Under the pieces are notes generated by a model, which worked only from the letters and a program-made list of their open reading frames with translations, had not been told where the DNA came from and made no database searches. Shown piece after piece: positions 1 through 8,854 of a stretch of DNA of 63,596 nt. Source of the stretch: CAVPPA01 sp050730755 (GTDB lineage: Bacteria > Patescibacteriota > Saccharimonadia > Saccharimonadales > UBA4665). Location: the NCBI GenBank assembly GCA_050730755.1, contig JBOHNR010000012.1, positions 1 through 63,596 on the forward strand. Direction: 5' to 3'. Position numbers and translations under genes: made by a program. Within the stretch, counting starts at the first letter, position 1; the number at the start of each line of letters is the position of its first letter.

Positions 1-921
1 ATATAGGGGCGTGTGCCTTGGTACTATTTCCCGTAAACGACTCATCAGATCATCAACAATTTCTTCATCTAATCCCTCAACCTTTGTCAGGGCAACGATT
101 TCTGGACGTTTCAGTAAACTGGCGTTATACAATCGTAGCTCTTCAATAACGGTTCGATAAGCTTTAGTAACATCATCTTGATAGGCGTCGATCAGATGCA
201 CGATGACAGCTGTCCGCTCAATATGACGCAAAAATTCATACCCTAACCCCTTGCCTTGGCTGGCACCCTCAATCAAGCCAGGGATATCGGCAACTAAGAA
301 ACTGCTATTTCGATCAACATCAACCATACCGAGGTTTGGCGTTAAGGTTGTAAAGGGATAATCTGCAATTTCCGGCCGAGCGTTACTGATCCGCGCCAGC
401 AAAGTCGATTTTCCGGAGTTCGGCAACCCGACTAGACCAACATCAGCAATCATCTTAAGCTCAAGCTGAACTTTTAGGGTCTCGCCTTGCTCGCCTTTCT
501 CGGCAAATTGAGGCGCTTGTCTTGTACTACTCACAAAATGCGCGTTGCCAAATCCACCTAAGCCGCCTATGGCAATAATTACCCGTTGGCCTTCTTCAGT
601 TAAATCGGCTAATATCTGTCCTCCACCGCTCGCAGCAATTGTACCAATTGGTACTTCTATGATAAGATCGGGGGCGCTTTTACCATGTTTACGTCTTCTG
701 CTACCATTTTGACCATGTTCAGCAACTAATTCTTTCTGAAAACGAAAACGGGCTAGCGTGTTCAGGTTGCTGCTAGCGGACAGTACAACATCGCCCCCCT
801 TACCACCGTCACCACCGTCCGGGCCGCCTTGAGCTACGTATTTTTCTCGCCTAAAACTAAGACCGCCGTTTCCACCATCACCAGCTGTCAACAGCACTTC
901 AACTTTATCTATAAAGTTCAT
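1..921 (-). CDS. obg: GTPase Obg/CgtA (C-terminal end outside window)
   Basis: Ribosome-associated GTPase that acts in 50S assembly and stress control. Translation from the ATG at 921 begins MNFIDKVEVLLTAGDGGNGG, the glycine-rich Obg fold, with further GPDGGDGGKGGDV repeats. The G domain follows with the P-loop in ADVGLVGLPNSGKSTLLARI. The frame is open to base 1, so the last part of the protein is cut off by the window edge. No frameshift is visible. The identification is firm; whether a C-terminal OCT domain is present cannot be seen. Confidence 0.97.
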   Translation of the reverse strand, partial: MNFIDKVEVLLTAGDGGNGGLSFRREKYVAQGGPDGGDGGKGGDVVLSASSNLNTLARFRFQKELVAEHGQNGSRRRKHGKSAPDLIIEVPIGTIAASGGGQILADLTEEGQRVIIAIGGLGGFGNAHFVSSTRQAPQFAEKGEQGETLKVQLELKMIADVGLVGLPNSGKSTLLARISNARPEIADYPFTTLTPNLGMVDVDRNSSFLVADIPGLIEGASQGKGLGYEFLRHIERTAVIVHLIDAYQDDVTKAYRTVIEELRLYNASLLKRPEIVALTKVEGLDEEIVDDLMSRLREIVPRHTPLY

Positions 922-962
922 CTATCTAACTAGTATAAGGCGCTGAACCGGATTACGTAATA

Positions 963-2027
963 TCACGGAGCGGTAATATAGTTCGGGAACAGCGCTGCAG
1001 GTAACCAACCGCTATAACCGACGCGGTCGAAACCAGCTAAACCGTTCATATCACGATACTCTATAAGGGTACCAGTGCTGTTGACGGCATCGACAATCGC
1101 CACGTGCCCTAAGCCACCGGCAGCGTAAGGCGTTTGAGCAATCGCACCAACGGTTGGCGTCGAGCTAACATGCCAGCCGGCTGCCCTAGCGCCTTCTGCC
1201 CAAGACCAAGCATCGCCCCAGTTCGCCGGAACCGATATCTGAGTCGCCACATACCAGGTGCATTCTCCCCAGTCGTAGCCGTTAAAGCCATAAATAGCAC
1301 TAGAGCCCCAGGCAAAATCTGACGAATTGGACGATGAATAGCCAATGGTTGGGGTAGCAAGAGTACCATTTGGAATGATGATCTGTTCGCCAGTCTGAAG
1401 GCCACTAATTTCAGCATCATTATCAGCTATAATTTGGCTTTGACTGGCACTGAATTTAGCAGCTAGACTGGCCGTGGTATCGCCAGCCCGAACTGTATAG
1501 ACAATACCACTAACTGGTGGTATTAATAGTTTTTCATTAGTTGAAATAGAATTTGTCAGTATATTGTTTGACCACAAAATGCTATCAGAAGTAACGCCAA
1601 ACTTACTAGCCACAGAGGCTAGAGTATCGCCAGGTTGTACTATGTAAGTATGAACGTCTTTATTAGAGATAAAGGTCGAAATAACCGACTGCGGCTTGTT
1701 GACAACTGTATTATTTGCCGATGAAATCGACAAGGCTATATTTTCAGAATCTGCCTGGTTGGTAACCGCTGCCATCTCAGGCAAATCAGTCATCCTTGCC
1801 ACTGTTAGGGCAATGTCAACTGACGATAAAGGATCAAGCGGAGCTGCTGCCGATTGGGTACCTGTTAGTGTAGCAACTGGTTGGGGCATACTGCTGGCTC
1901 GTGTTGGATAAAGCCAGACTATACCTAAAACAACTAAGAGAAGTGCTATATTAAGCGCCACAAAACCAACCCGATTAGCTCGTCGTCGAGTAGCCTTTCG
2001 TATAAGGTTACTATTTAAGCGGCCCAA
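963..2027 (-). CDS. Membrane-anchored LysM-LysM-CHAP peptidoglycan hydrolase
   Basis: Predicted wall hydrolase of 354 aa. A basic N-terminus precedes one membrane segment (about residues 20-41), then a Ser/Thr-rich linker and two LysM domains (about 126-170, starting YIVQPGDTLASVASKFG, and 174-218, starting YTVRAGDTTASLAAKF). A C-terminal CHAP domain (about 245-350) has the Cys in GECTWYV and the His in GLGHVAIVD expected for the amidase/endopeptidase catalytic pair. It probably cleaves peptide bonds in peptidoglycan outside the membrane. The listed start is TTG at 2027. The frame stays open upstream to an AAGGAG at 2108-2113 followed 8 nt later by an in-frame ATT at 2099, so translation may begin 24 codons earlier. 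Confidence 0.9.
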   Translation of the reverse strand: MGRLNSNLIRKATRRRANRVGFVALNIALLLVVLGIVWLYPTRASSMPQPVATLTGTQSAAAPLDPLSSVDIALTVARMTDLPEMAAVTNQADSENIALSISSANNTVVNKPQSVISTFISNKDVHTYIVQPGDTLASVASKFGVTSDSILWSNNILTNSISTNEKLLIPPVSGIVYTVRAGDTTASLAAKFSASQSQIIADNDAEISGLQTGEQIIIPNGTLATPTIGYSSSNSSDFAWGSSAIYGFNGYDWGECTWYVATQISVPANWGDAWSWAEGARAAGWHVSSTPTVGAIAQTPYAAGGLGHVAIVDAVNSTGTLIEYRDMNGLAGFDRVGYSGWLPAALFPNYITAP

Positions 2028-2311
2028 CTTAGAATTCCTGAGTGATACTAGTGGTAAAACTAAACGTACATGCGCCGAGCCACGAGAAAATGTACTAATA
2101 TTAAAAGCTCCTTAAAGCTGTCTAAACAACCTTGAGTTTTACCGAAATAATTTTAAACGGTCTGTGATAGCCGCTTTTGTATTTTTGGATTTATCTCGGC
2201 CAAGCATAACGTAGTTTTCTGTAAAGAAATTATTACTACGTTATTGTTGCATTTTAGCAAAAGTCCATGTCAAGAAGCAAGATGCTTATCCCCTATGGCG
2301 AAGAAAATTTA
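2028..2311 (-). promoter_or_regulatory. Leader of the LysM-CHAP gene with extended -10 promoter and 10-bp hairpin
   Basis: A non-coding stretch of 284 bp. On the minus strand an extended -10 (TGCTAAAAT, 2251-2259) predicts transcription starting near 2244. Immediately there lies a perfect 10-bp inverted repeat, ATAACGTAGT at 2235-2244 pairing with 2206-2215 around a 19-nt loop. About 100 nt later comes a strong AAGGAG (2108-2113). No known riboswitch class was recognised; in particular no c-di-AMP (ydaO) core was seen, which would have been a natural guess upstream of a wall hydrolase. Confidence 0.5.
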
Positions 2312-3358
2312 TTAATCCTGTGAACAAAGTTGGTGACAATAAGTACTGATATTTGCATTTTGTTGTTGACTTGTCTGGGCAAAATAGGTTGTGCCGTTAT
2401 CGCCCGTCACGAAATATAACCAATCGGTGTTGGCTGGGTTAGCTACAGCTTCTAAAGAACTAGAACTAACAGTGCTAATTGGTCCGGGTGGTAATCCTGT
2501 GTGTAGGAGAGTGTTATATGGAGAATCGTATGTTAGCGACGGCTTGATACCGACAAGAGTAGATCCATAATAAGCTGTCACATCTGAACCTAGCGGCATA
2601 CCAATTTGTAGCCTTTTTAAAAAGACCTGGGCAACTTGATTACGGTCAGTTTGGTCAGCCACTTCTTGTTCGACAATCGAGGCTAAAGTTACCCCTTGAT
2701 AAACATCTAAGCCCTCTCCGGCAAATTTGGTACGGATCTGAAGCGTGACATGTTGTTCCATTTCTGACAAGGATTCGGCAACAATTTTTCCTGGGCTAGT
2801 AGTTGATGTTTTTTGGTATGAATCTGGCCACAGGAAGCCTTCGAGGCTGGCAGAGGCAGGATTATTGGCAAGTATTGGGTAACTGTTAGAACTATATGAA
2901 CTGGCATTCAAAAAGTTGCTTACCACAATTGGATTAAAGCCGGCTTTGATAAATGTCTGGCTAATTTGGGCTAGTGTTTGTCCGGATAAGATTGTTACGA
3001 GATTAGTCGCGACCCTACCGTTAACTATGGCCTCAGCTATAGTTGATGTGCTCTCGCTTGGAGAAAAACTATATGTTCCAGCTTGGAGCTCGTTCCTCTG
3101 AAAATGAATGTTAATATACCATTCAAACGCTTGGCTATTGCGAATTAAACCGTCTTTTTGAAGTTCCAAGGCTATAGCGTTAACACCTAAACCGCTAGCA
3201 ATAGTTATATTGCGTTTTTCTCGGCTACTGCTGACTGGCTGAAGATTATCGTAAAAGAGAACTGCAGCGGCACCAACTATTATGACTAATAGAAATATTA
3301 TTAATAAAATACGTCGACGTCGGCGGCGGAATTTACTGCCTAGACTATACTTTGTCAC
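2312..3358 (-). CDS. mltG: Endolytic murein transglycosylase MltG (YceG family)
   Basis: Inner-membrane lytic transglycosylase that cuts nascent glycan strands and terminates their elongation. The 348-aa protein has a very basic N-terminus (RRRRRR), one membrane helix (about 17-37) and a YceG domain. It carries the family motif LEGFLWPDSY (172-181) and the catalytic Glu230 in ASIVEQEV. The start is GTG at 3358, which overlaps the end of ruvX by 14 nt, so the two are probably translationally coupled. This is one of several peptidoglycan genes in the window. Confidence 0.95.
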   Translation of the reverse strand: MTKYSLGSKFRRRRRRILLIIFLLVIIVGAAAVLFYDNLQPVSSSREKRNITIASGLGVNAIALELQKDGLIRNSQAFEWYINIHFQRNELQAGTYSFSPSESTSTIAEAIVNGRVATNLVTILSGQTLAQISQTFIKAGFNPIVVSNFLNASSYSSNSYPILANNPASASLEGFLWPDSYQKTSTTSPGKIVAESLSEMEQHVTLQIRTKFAGEGLDVYQGVTLASIVEQEVADQTDRNQVAQVFLKRLQIGMPLGSDVTAYYGSTLVGIKPSLTYDSPYNTLLHTGLPPGPISTVSSSSLEAVANPANTDWLYFVTGDNGTTYFAQTSQQQNANISTYCHQLCSQD

Positions 3359-3758
3359 GGAGATAATCCTCTAAAATATAAGTCGCGGCCAAAGCATCTA
3401 TATTTTCCTTAGTGTAGGGCTTACCACTGGCTTCTAGCTCTTCTTTAGCTTTAACAGATGTCAGGGCTTCGTCTTGCCAGAAAATCGGGACATTAAGCTG
3501 TTTAGCCAACTCCAAGCCATAAGTGTGTATTTTACTGGTTTGAGAAGTAACTTGTCCTTCCAAGCCTCTTGGTAATCCGACCACTATGCCAGTGACTAAC
3601 TCACGATCACATAGCTTACGTAATTGCTCAGTTAGAGAATCGTCGTTTGGAAGTGCGCCTAACGGATGAGCTACCCTAGCTTTTTTATTGGCCAGGGCAA
3701 TACCAATTCGGATTGAGCCAATATCAAGAGCCAATATGCTCTCTTTATCCTCCATCAT
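3345..3758 (-). CDS. ruvX: YqgF/RuvX-type putative pre-16S rRNA nuclease
   Basis: Small RNase H-fold nuclease (137 aa) implicated in 16S rRNA 5' maturation. It begins with ILALDIGSIRIGIALANK, the YqgF motif holding the first metal-binding Asp. The C-terminal DEALTSVKAKEEL and NIDALAATYILEDYL correspond to the usual DE(R)LTT and DxxAAxxILxxYL blocks, so the active site looks complete. It lies between the CPR-type membrane protein (5 nt away) and mltG (overlapping), in one minus-strand operon. Confidence 0.93.
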   Translation of the reverse strand: MMEDKESILALDIGSIRIGIALANKKARVAHPLGALPNDDSLTEQLRKLCDRELVTGIVVGLPRGLEGQVTSQTSKIHTYGLELAKQLNVPIFWQDEALTSVKAKEELEASGKPYTKENIDALAATYILEDYLRDKV

Positions 3759-3763
3759 TAGAG

Positions 3764-5464
3764 TTACTTTGATTTATCAAGAGTAATAGTAACCTTACTT
3801 GGATTAGTCGGCACTGAACTGACCCAAAATGGGCTTAAATGAACATTAACGTTTGTGACGCCAGGTATTTGATTAATAAGCGATTGGATACTACCGATCT
3901 TTTTACCCTCGACTTGTTTTTTAATCTTTGTAATATTAATATCTGGTCCGATTACCGCTGTAGTTTCGATTGATACTTGTTCATTTCCAGTGGCAGAGCT
4001 AACAATGCCAATATCGGCACCAGAAAGACCATCATCCAATATCTCTTGGTTAGTTGTACTAATCTGGCTATCAACGTTACTACTTATCAGAGTATCAAGA
4101 TTACTCCTCCTAGCGCCATACATCGTATACGTAACAGCCTGAGTAACTGTTACAGTGCTTGCATGATCGCCCACGTTGCTACTGGTAGTGATATTGGGCG
4201 TCCCAGCGCTGAAAGTAACTGTTAACGGATAAAACCCGGCATTTTTAAGCTGCTGTTCAAGAGTACTTTTGATTGAATTTGTATTCTGAGAAGCCAGCTT
4301 TTGTTTAGCGTTATCGATATCAGATTGAGCCACTACCTGGATAATATTATCTGTGCCGCCGCTAGCTGAACCCGTGGCAGTGACGCCAGGATTATCGGCA
4401 ACAGTAAAATTAGTGCTAGAACCTGATGTGTTGTAGTTAGTTCCTGGACTTTGTGCAGTGATATTTGTGGATCCTGTAGATTGCCACGTACAATGACCGC
4501 CGTGATCTACTACGGGCGTAAAAGTAGTATCTGACTGAGTAATGTATGTTAGTCCAGACGCACTTAAACCTGTTCCAGCAGGAACATCATCAGGTTGACT
4601 TCCAGTACATGAACCAGCGGACATAGTTACGCTACCAGTAGCTGCCGTGCCATTATTCTGTTGCCCGGTAGTTGTCACCTGCTGTGAGGTCGTCTGCTGT
4701 TGTTGTTCTGTTTGAGCTGGCACTGTCATGGTATTGGTATTGACAGATTGAGCTGATGGATTAAGAGTTGCAGTTAAGCTGACATTTACATTGCTAGTTT
4801 TTGTTGTAATGGCAATCGCAGCTCTCGGTAGAATAGTCAAGGCCAGAATAAGACCAATAATTAGTAAAATAATAATGATAGCCAAAACTAGCCATTTACG
4901 GAACTTATTAAAGCTCGGGACTTTTAGCTTCTTATCCTTAGACAATTTTTCTTTTTTTGATTTGTCGGTTTCTTCAGCTGCGGTTTCTTCTTCGGGTAAA
5001 GTCAGGGTTTCAATACCTTCAGGTGCTGGTGGTATATTCCCTGAGCCGCTAGACAGATCACCAACAGGGCGATTACCGGCATTATCGCTCGTAATCTCTT
5101 TGGATTCCTCATCATCAAGTGTGACAGCTTCTTCAGCGTTTGAATCGGTAACAGGCAAAGCAGAGTTAGCAACTATGGGAACCCCTGGTTTTGACTGTGG
5201 TGTAGCGGCAACGTGAAGACCAACGGTAGCCGCTAGAGGCATGATGCTCGGTTCAGTTGTTACAAGTACGGCATGCTTTTTAGCAGATTCGGCACTTCGC
5301 TTTAGTAACTTCATATTCACAATGCTCTGGAGAACTGTTGCACGCTTCGGTAGCACCAGGGCTACAACGCGACCTTCGCTACTGCGCACTTTATCAATGA
5401 TGGTGGTTATATCATCATCAACGTCAATATAAAGTACATCTTTGTCGTTTGTATCTGGAGCCAT
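3764..5464 (-). CDS. CPR-type bitopic membrane protein, large extracellular beta-rich part
   Basis: Protein of 566 aa. The N-terminal cytoplasmic domain (about 1-95, with ITTIIDKVRSSEGRVVALVLPK and ATVLQSIVNMKLLKRSA) is followed by an acidic/lysine-rich linker. One membrane helix (about 192-212) leads into an extracellular Thr/Ser/Gln-rich region. That part contains ATGSVTMSAGSCTG and VPAGTGLSASGLTYITQSD, which recall phage baseplate J/gp47-like folds; this is only a resemblance. It sits 2 nt downstream of the FtsA-like gene, so the pair may form a membrane-linked assembly in division or pilus biogenesis. No enzyme motif is visible and the function is unknown. Confidence 0.75.
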   Translation of the reverse strand: MAPDTNDKDVLYIDVDDDITTIIDKVRSSEGRVVALVLPKRATVLQSIVNMKLLKRSAESAKKHAVLVTTEPSIMPLAATVGLHVAATPQSKPGVPIVANSALPVTDSNAEEAVTLDDEESKEITSDNAGNRPVGDLSSGSGNIPPAPEGIETLTLPEEETAAEETDKSKKEKLSKDKKLKVPSFNKFRKWLVLAIIIILLIIGLILALTILPRAAIAITTKTSNVNVSLTATLNPSAQSVNTNTMTVPAQTEQQQQTTSQQVTTTGQQNNGTAATGSVTMSAGSCTGSQPDDVPAGTGLSASGLTYITQSDTTFTPVVDHGGHCTWQSTGSTNITAQSPGTNYNTSGSSTNFTVADNPGVTATGSASGGTDNIIQVVAQSDIDNAKQKLASQNTNSIKSTLEQQLKNAGFYPLTVTFSAGTPNITTSSNVGDHASTVTVTQAVTYTMYGARRSNLDTLISSNVDSQISTTNQEILDDGLSGADIGIVSSATGNEQVSIETTAVIGPDINITKIKKQVEGKKIGSIQSLINQIPGVTNVNVHLSPFWVSSVPTNPSKVTITLDKSK

Positions 5465-5466
5465 AG

Positions 5467-6819
5467 CTATACCTGTAACATTCTATCAATTTTTTCCCGG
5501 ATTGAGGTTGTATTGCCTTCACTGAAATTCAAAGTATCAGCGCCTACCCTAAGAAGGCCCATGGCTGTAATAAAGGTGTGATCTGTTACTTTGCCGGTTA
5601 GATCAGTTATACCAACAACTTGTTCCGGCCGGATACGGCGCACCACTGGCTTGCGTGTAAACGGCAGCTGCCGATACCAACCAGACTCTTCCAGCTCATC
5701 CATCAGCATATCAAGGCTAGAACCACCGCCACACAAATACATTCGATAGGGCAAATGGTCAAGCTTTTCAAACTCACCAAGCGCCAGATCAATTCCACTC
5801 ATCCAGACGTTAACTGTCTTTTTAAGGGCTGCCTCGATAGCTGGCACTTTAGCTTGAGGTATTTTTTCCGTACTCAATCCGAGTTTCAGTTCTTCGGCTT
5901 GTTCAAAGCCAACATTAAGCTCACGCTCAACTGCATGTGTATAAGCTCGGCCGCCAATGCCAAACATTTTTGTGCCTTGAACTCCACCTTCGTTGACAAC
6001 CGCAATGTCTGTTGTCCCGCCACCTACATCCATTAGAATCGCACTTAGGTTATCATTCGGATTATCGCCAATAACGGCTCGAGCAACGGCAAATGGCTCT
6101 GCGGCTACAGCTAGTAAATCAAGGTCTAATTCTTGGGCGGTTTTTTCAAGGGCGCCAATATGAATCATAGGTGCGAAGGCCGTGTATAGTTGAACAACTA
6201 CATCTTTGCCTTGAAAACCAACCGGGTTTGTGACCGGATAACCATCAATTTCTATATTAACAAGAGCGCTATTCACCAGGCGAACTTCGACATCCTTGCC
6301 GCCGAGTTCGACAGCCAATAATTTTCGGGCTTGGCTCTCAGCTCGTTCTTGAACGAGATGAATGATTCGTTCCATCTCATTAATATCGAGTGGGTTGGTT
6401 GAATTCTGGCGGGCTACTCTAACCGTTGTGGTAGTTCCTTTCACAAGCTCGCCAGCAATGCCAATAATTGTTCGTCGAGCACTTACACCAGCTTGCTGTT
6501 CAGCTTCGTTAAGAGCCTCATCGCAATTTGTGACTACGCTAGCAATATCAGAAATAGCTCCGGCTTTCATATCGCTTAATTCCTGGTGTGACCGACCAAC
6601 ACCGACGATCTCAACAGCTACGCCATCGTCAGCTATCTTGCCAATCAGCGCTTTGACGAACTCCGTGCCTATATCTAGAGCTACGATATGGTTCTCGCCA
6701 GGATTTTTTTTGGTGGATCTCGAAGTGGCTACTTGGGTAGCTTTATCAGCTGTTAGTGATGCTCTGTTAGCTAGCTCATGGCCAAGCCCACGCCCAAAGT
6801 CCTTGAATTTATCAAGCAT
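5467..6819 (-). CDS. FtsA/PilM-family actin-like ATPase
   Basis: Cytoplasmic actin-fold ATPase of 450 aa. HIVALDIGTEFVKALIGKI (about 44-62) is the phosphate-1 motif, SAILMDVGGGTTDIAVV the phosphate-2 motif, and MYLCGGGSSLDML the adenosine motif. The SHS2-like insertion typical of FtsA is plausible (DMKAGAISDIASVVTNCDEAL). FtsA proteins tether FtsZ; PilM proteins organise type IV pilus inner-membrane complexes, and the downstream bitopic partner would suit either. An N-terminal 42-residue extension and a C-terminal LNFSEGNTTSIREKIDRM tail could be a membrane-binding helix. The family is certain; the FtsA or PilM assignment is not. Confidence 0.85.
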   Translation of the reverse strand: MLDKFKDFGRGLGHELANRASLTADKATQVATSRSTKKNPGENHIVALDIGTEFVKALIGKIADDGVAVEIVGVGRSHQELSDMKAGAISDIASVVTNCDEALNEAEQQAGVSARRTIIGIAGELVKGTTTTVRVARQNSTNPLDINEMERIIHLVQERAESQARKLLAVELGGKDVEVRLVNSALVNIEIDGYPVTNPVGFQGKDVVVQLYTAFAPMIHIGALEKTAQELDLDLLAVAAEPFAVARAVIGDNPNDNLSAILMDVGGGTTDIAVVNEGGVQGTKMFGIGGRAYTHAVERELNVGFEQAEELKLGLSTEKIPQAKVPAIEAALKKTVNVWMSGIDLALGEFEKLDHLPYRMYLCGGGSSLDMLMDELEESGWYRQLPFTRKPVVRRIRPEQVVGITDLTGKVTDHTFITAMGLLRVGADTLNFSEGNTTSIREKIDRMLQV

Positions 6820-6872
6820 ATACGCTTCATTTTAGCATATGCGACTGGTGGAAACCTGAAGGAAATACGGAG

Positions 6873-8750
6873 TTAAGCTAGGACCGCTTTGATGCGTCGC
6901 ACACCCGCCGAACTAGATTCTTCTTTTATTATTTTAAAATGTTTACCGTCATTACCTAGCTCAGCAGTTCTTTGGACGTGCGGGCCGCCACAAATCTCGC
7001 GACTAAAATTAATGCCGTCAGGATCGCCAATCGTATAGACTTTAATCATCTCACCATAACGATCACCGAAAGCTCCGGCGACACCTTTAGCTAAGGCTTG
7101 CTTGGTATTTTCTTGACGCCAACTAACCGACCAATCTTTTTCAATCTGTTGATTGACAATTTGTTCGACTTCGGATATTTGTTCGGGAGTTAACTTTTCG
7201 CTGTAACTAAAATCAAAACGGATTCGCTCATTGGTAATATTGCTACCACGCTGGATAACCGCCTCACCCAGAACGTTTTTTAAGGCCCGATACATTAAGT
7301 GAGCGGCTGTATGGTATTTTGTGGTTATTTCCGAGTTATCGGCAAGACCACCTTTAAAGTCACCCTTCATGGCTGTTCTAGATCGATCACGTTGTTCCTC
7401 CATCAGCTTTTGAAATTCTTCGTCAGCAGCCTCAGATATCTTGATACCCTTCTTAAGTGCTTCTTCTTTGGTCAATTCAACCGGGAAACCGTAGGTATCG
7501 TATAGTTTGAATAATTCTTCGCCACCAACAGAGCTTTTTGTTAATTTACTAAATTCATTAAGACCTTTACGTAAGGTTTGACGAAATATTTTCTCTTCTT
7601 TGACAAGCACATCAACAATTTTGGTCCGGTTATCAGTAATTTCAGGGTAGTTATCATGATACAGATCGGCAATAATTGGTACTATCTGCTCCAAGAAGTT
7701 CTGTTCAATGCCAAGATCAAAAGCAAAGCGGATGGCTCGCCGAACCAAGCGGCGCATAACGTAACCCTGGGTTTTATTGCTGGGAAGTACACCATCTGTC
7801 GCTAAAAAAGTAGCTCCTCTTAAGTGATCAGCAATAATTCGCATGCTCTCGGTATGATCTTGATAGTTTTGACCTGAAATTTCTTCTAACTTGGCGATAA
7901 TTGGCTGAAATAAGCTGATTTTAAAAACATCCGGCGTGTTAATTGACGCAGCAGCAATACGTTCTAATCCACCACCGTAATCAACATTTTTAGCTGGTAA
8001 TTTTTCAAATCCTTTGTCGGTTTTAAGATATTCCATAAAAACAGAGTTACCCAGCTCAATATAGCGACCGCACTCACAATTCGGATGACATTTTTCGCCC
8101 CATTTCAGGTCATGCTGGATGTCATCAAATCGATAAAAGACTTCGCTGTCTGGACCGCCTGGTTCGCCTTTTGGCATCTCTTCAGGGACACCGGAACGGC
8201 TCCACCAATTATTTTTGTCATAAAAGAAAATACGACCATTTTGGTCACCGACTTTGTAACCGTTTTCTTCTGAACTAATTTCAACTTCGTCGGTATTTAT
8301 CCCTTTAGACTTAAAGAGATCGTGCCAGATGAGAGCTGACTCAGAATCCTTGGATACACCGTATTCCGGGAATCCACTACAGCAAGTCACGTACATCCTG
8401 TTTGGATCAAGACCAACGACTTCCGTCAAAAACTCAAAAGACCAAGTCAACTGCTCCTTTTTAAAATAATCGCCAAGACTCCAGTTACCAAGCATTTCAA
8501 AAAAAGTAGTGTGGCGGCTATCACCAATCCGATTAATATCTTGAGCTCGTAAGCATGGCTGGGCATCAGTCAAGCGTTGACCATTAGGATGAGTTTGACC
8601 AAGTAAGTAAGGTGTTAAAGACTGCATACCCGAACCAGTAAACAAAGTTGTTGGATCGTCTTGCGGCACAATAGATGATCGCAAGATTACGCTATGCTGC
8701 TTGGTTTTAAAAAACTCTAAGTAGCGTTGTCTGATTTCAGCTGCTGTCAT
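6873..8750 (-). CDS. alaS: Alanyl-tRNA synthetase, short form lacking the C-Ala domain
   Basis: Charges tRNA-Ala. From ATG 8750 the protein is 625 aa and starts MTAAEIRQRYLEFFKTKQHS, the usual AlaS N-terminus. Class II motifs occur in the first half, followed by the tRNA-recognition helices. The editing domain keeps its zinc-type ligands (HTAAH and CGGPHV). The protein stops just after ESSSAGVRRIKAVLA, so the C-terminal oligomerisation/DHHA1 domain of the roughly 875-aa bacterial enzyme is absent. The frame also has a GTG at 8786, but it sits directly against the AAGGAG and is unlikely to be used. See the finding on an 11-codon leader ORF. Confidence 0.95.
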   Translation of the reverse strand: MTAAEIRQRYLEFFKTKQHSVILRSSIVPQDDPTTLFTGSGMQSLTPYLLGQTHPNGQRLTDAQPCLRAQDINRIGDSRHTTFFEMLGNWSLGDYFKKEQLTWSFEFLTEVVGLDPNRMYVTCCSGFPEYGVSKDSESALIWHDLFKSKGINTDEVEISSEENGYKVGDQNGRIFFYDKNNWWSRSGVPEEMPKGEPGGPDSEVFYRFDDIQHDLKWGEKCHPNCECGRYIELGNSVFMEYLKTDKGFEKLPAKNVDYGGGLERIAAASINTPDVFKISLFQPIIAKLEEISGQNYQDHTESMRIIADHLRGATFLATDGVLPSNKTQGYVMRRLVRRAIRFAFDLGIEQNFLEQIVPIIADLYHDNYPEITDNRTKIVDVLVKEEKIFRQTLRKGLNEFSKLTKSSVGGEELFKLYDTYGFPVELTKEEALKKGIKISEAADEEFQKLMEEQRDRSRTAMKGDFKGGLADNSEITTKYHTAAHLMYRALKNVLGEAVIQRGSNITNERIRFDFSYSEKLTPEQISEVEQIVNQQIEKDWSVSWRQENTKQALAKGVAGAFGDRYGEMIKVYTIGDPDGINFSREICGGPHVQRTAELGNDGKHFKIIKEESSSAGVRRIKAVLA

Positions 8751-8854
8751 GGCTTTGTTTGGGCTATAGCCTTTGGCTCCATCCACTCCTTAATCATGTC
8801 TGTCAAATTATATCAGAGGAAATCGCCAGCGTCATAGCTCACTCTGAGAAAGTA

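Noticed and set aside
1109..1420. Antisense and shadow ORFs inside known genes, e.g. here, 15343-15618, 22814-23092, 34667-35128 and 36646-36951
   Set aside because: They lie opposite or out of frame within clear genes, have biased composition that mirrors the real frame, and lack ribosome-binding sites.
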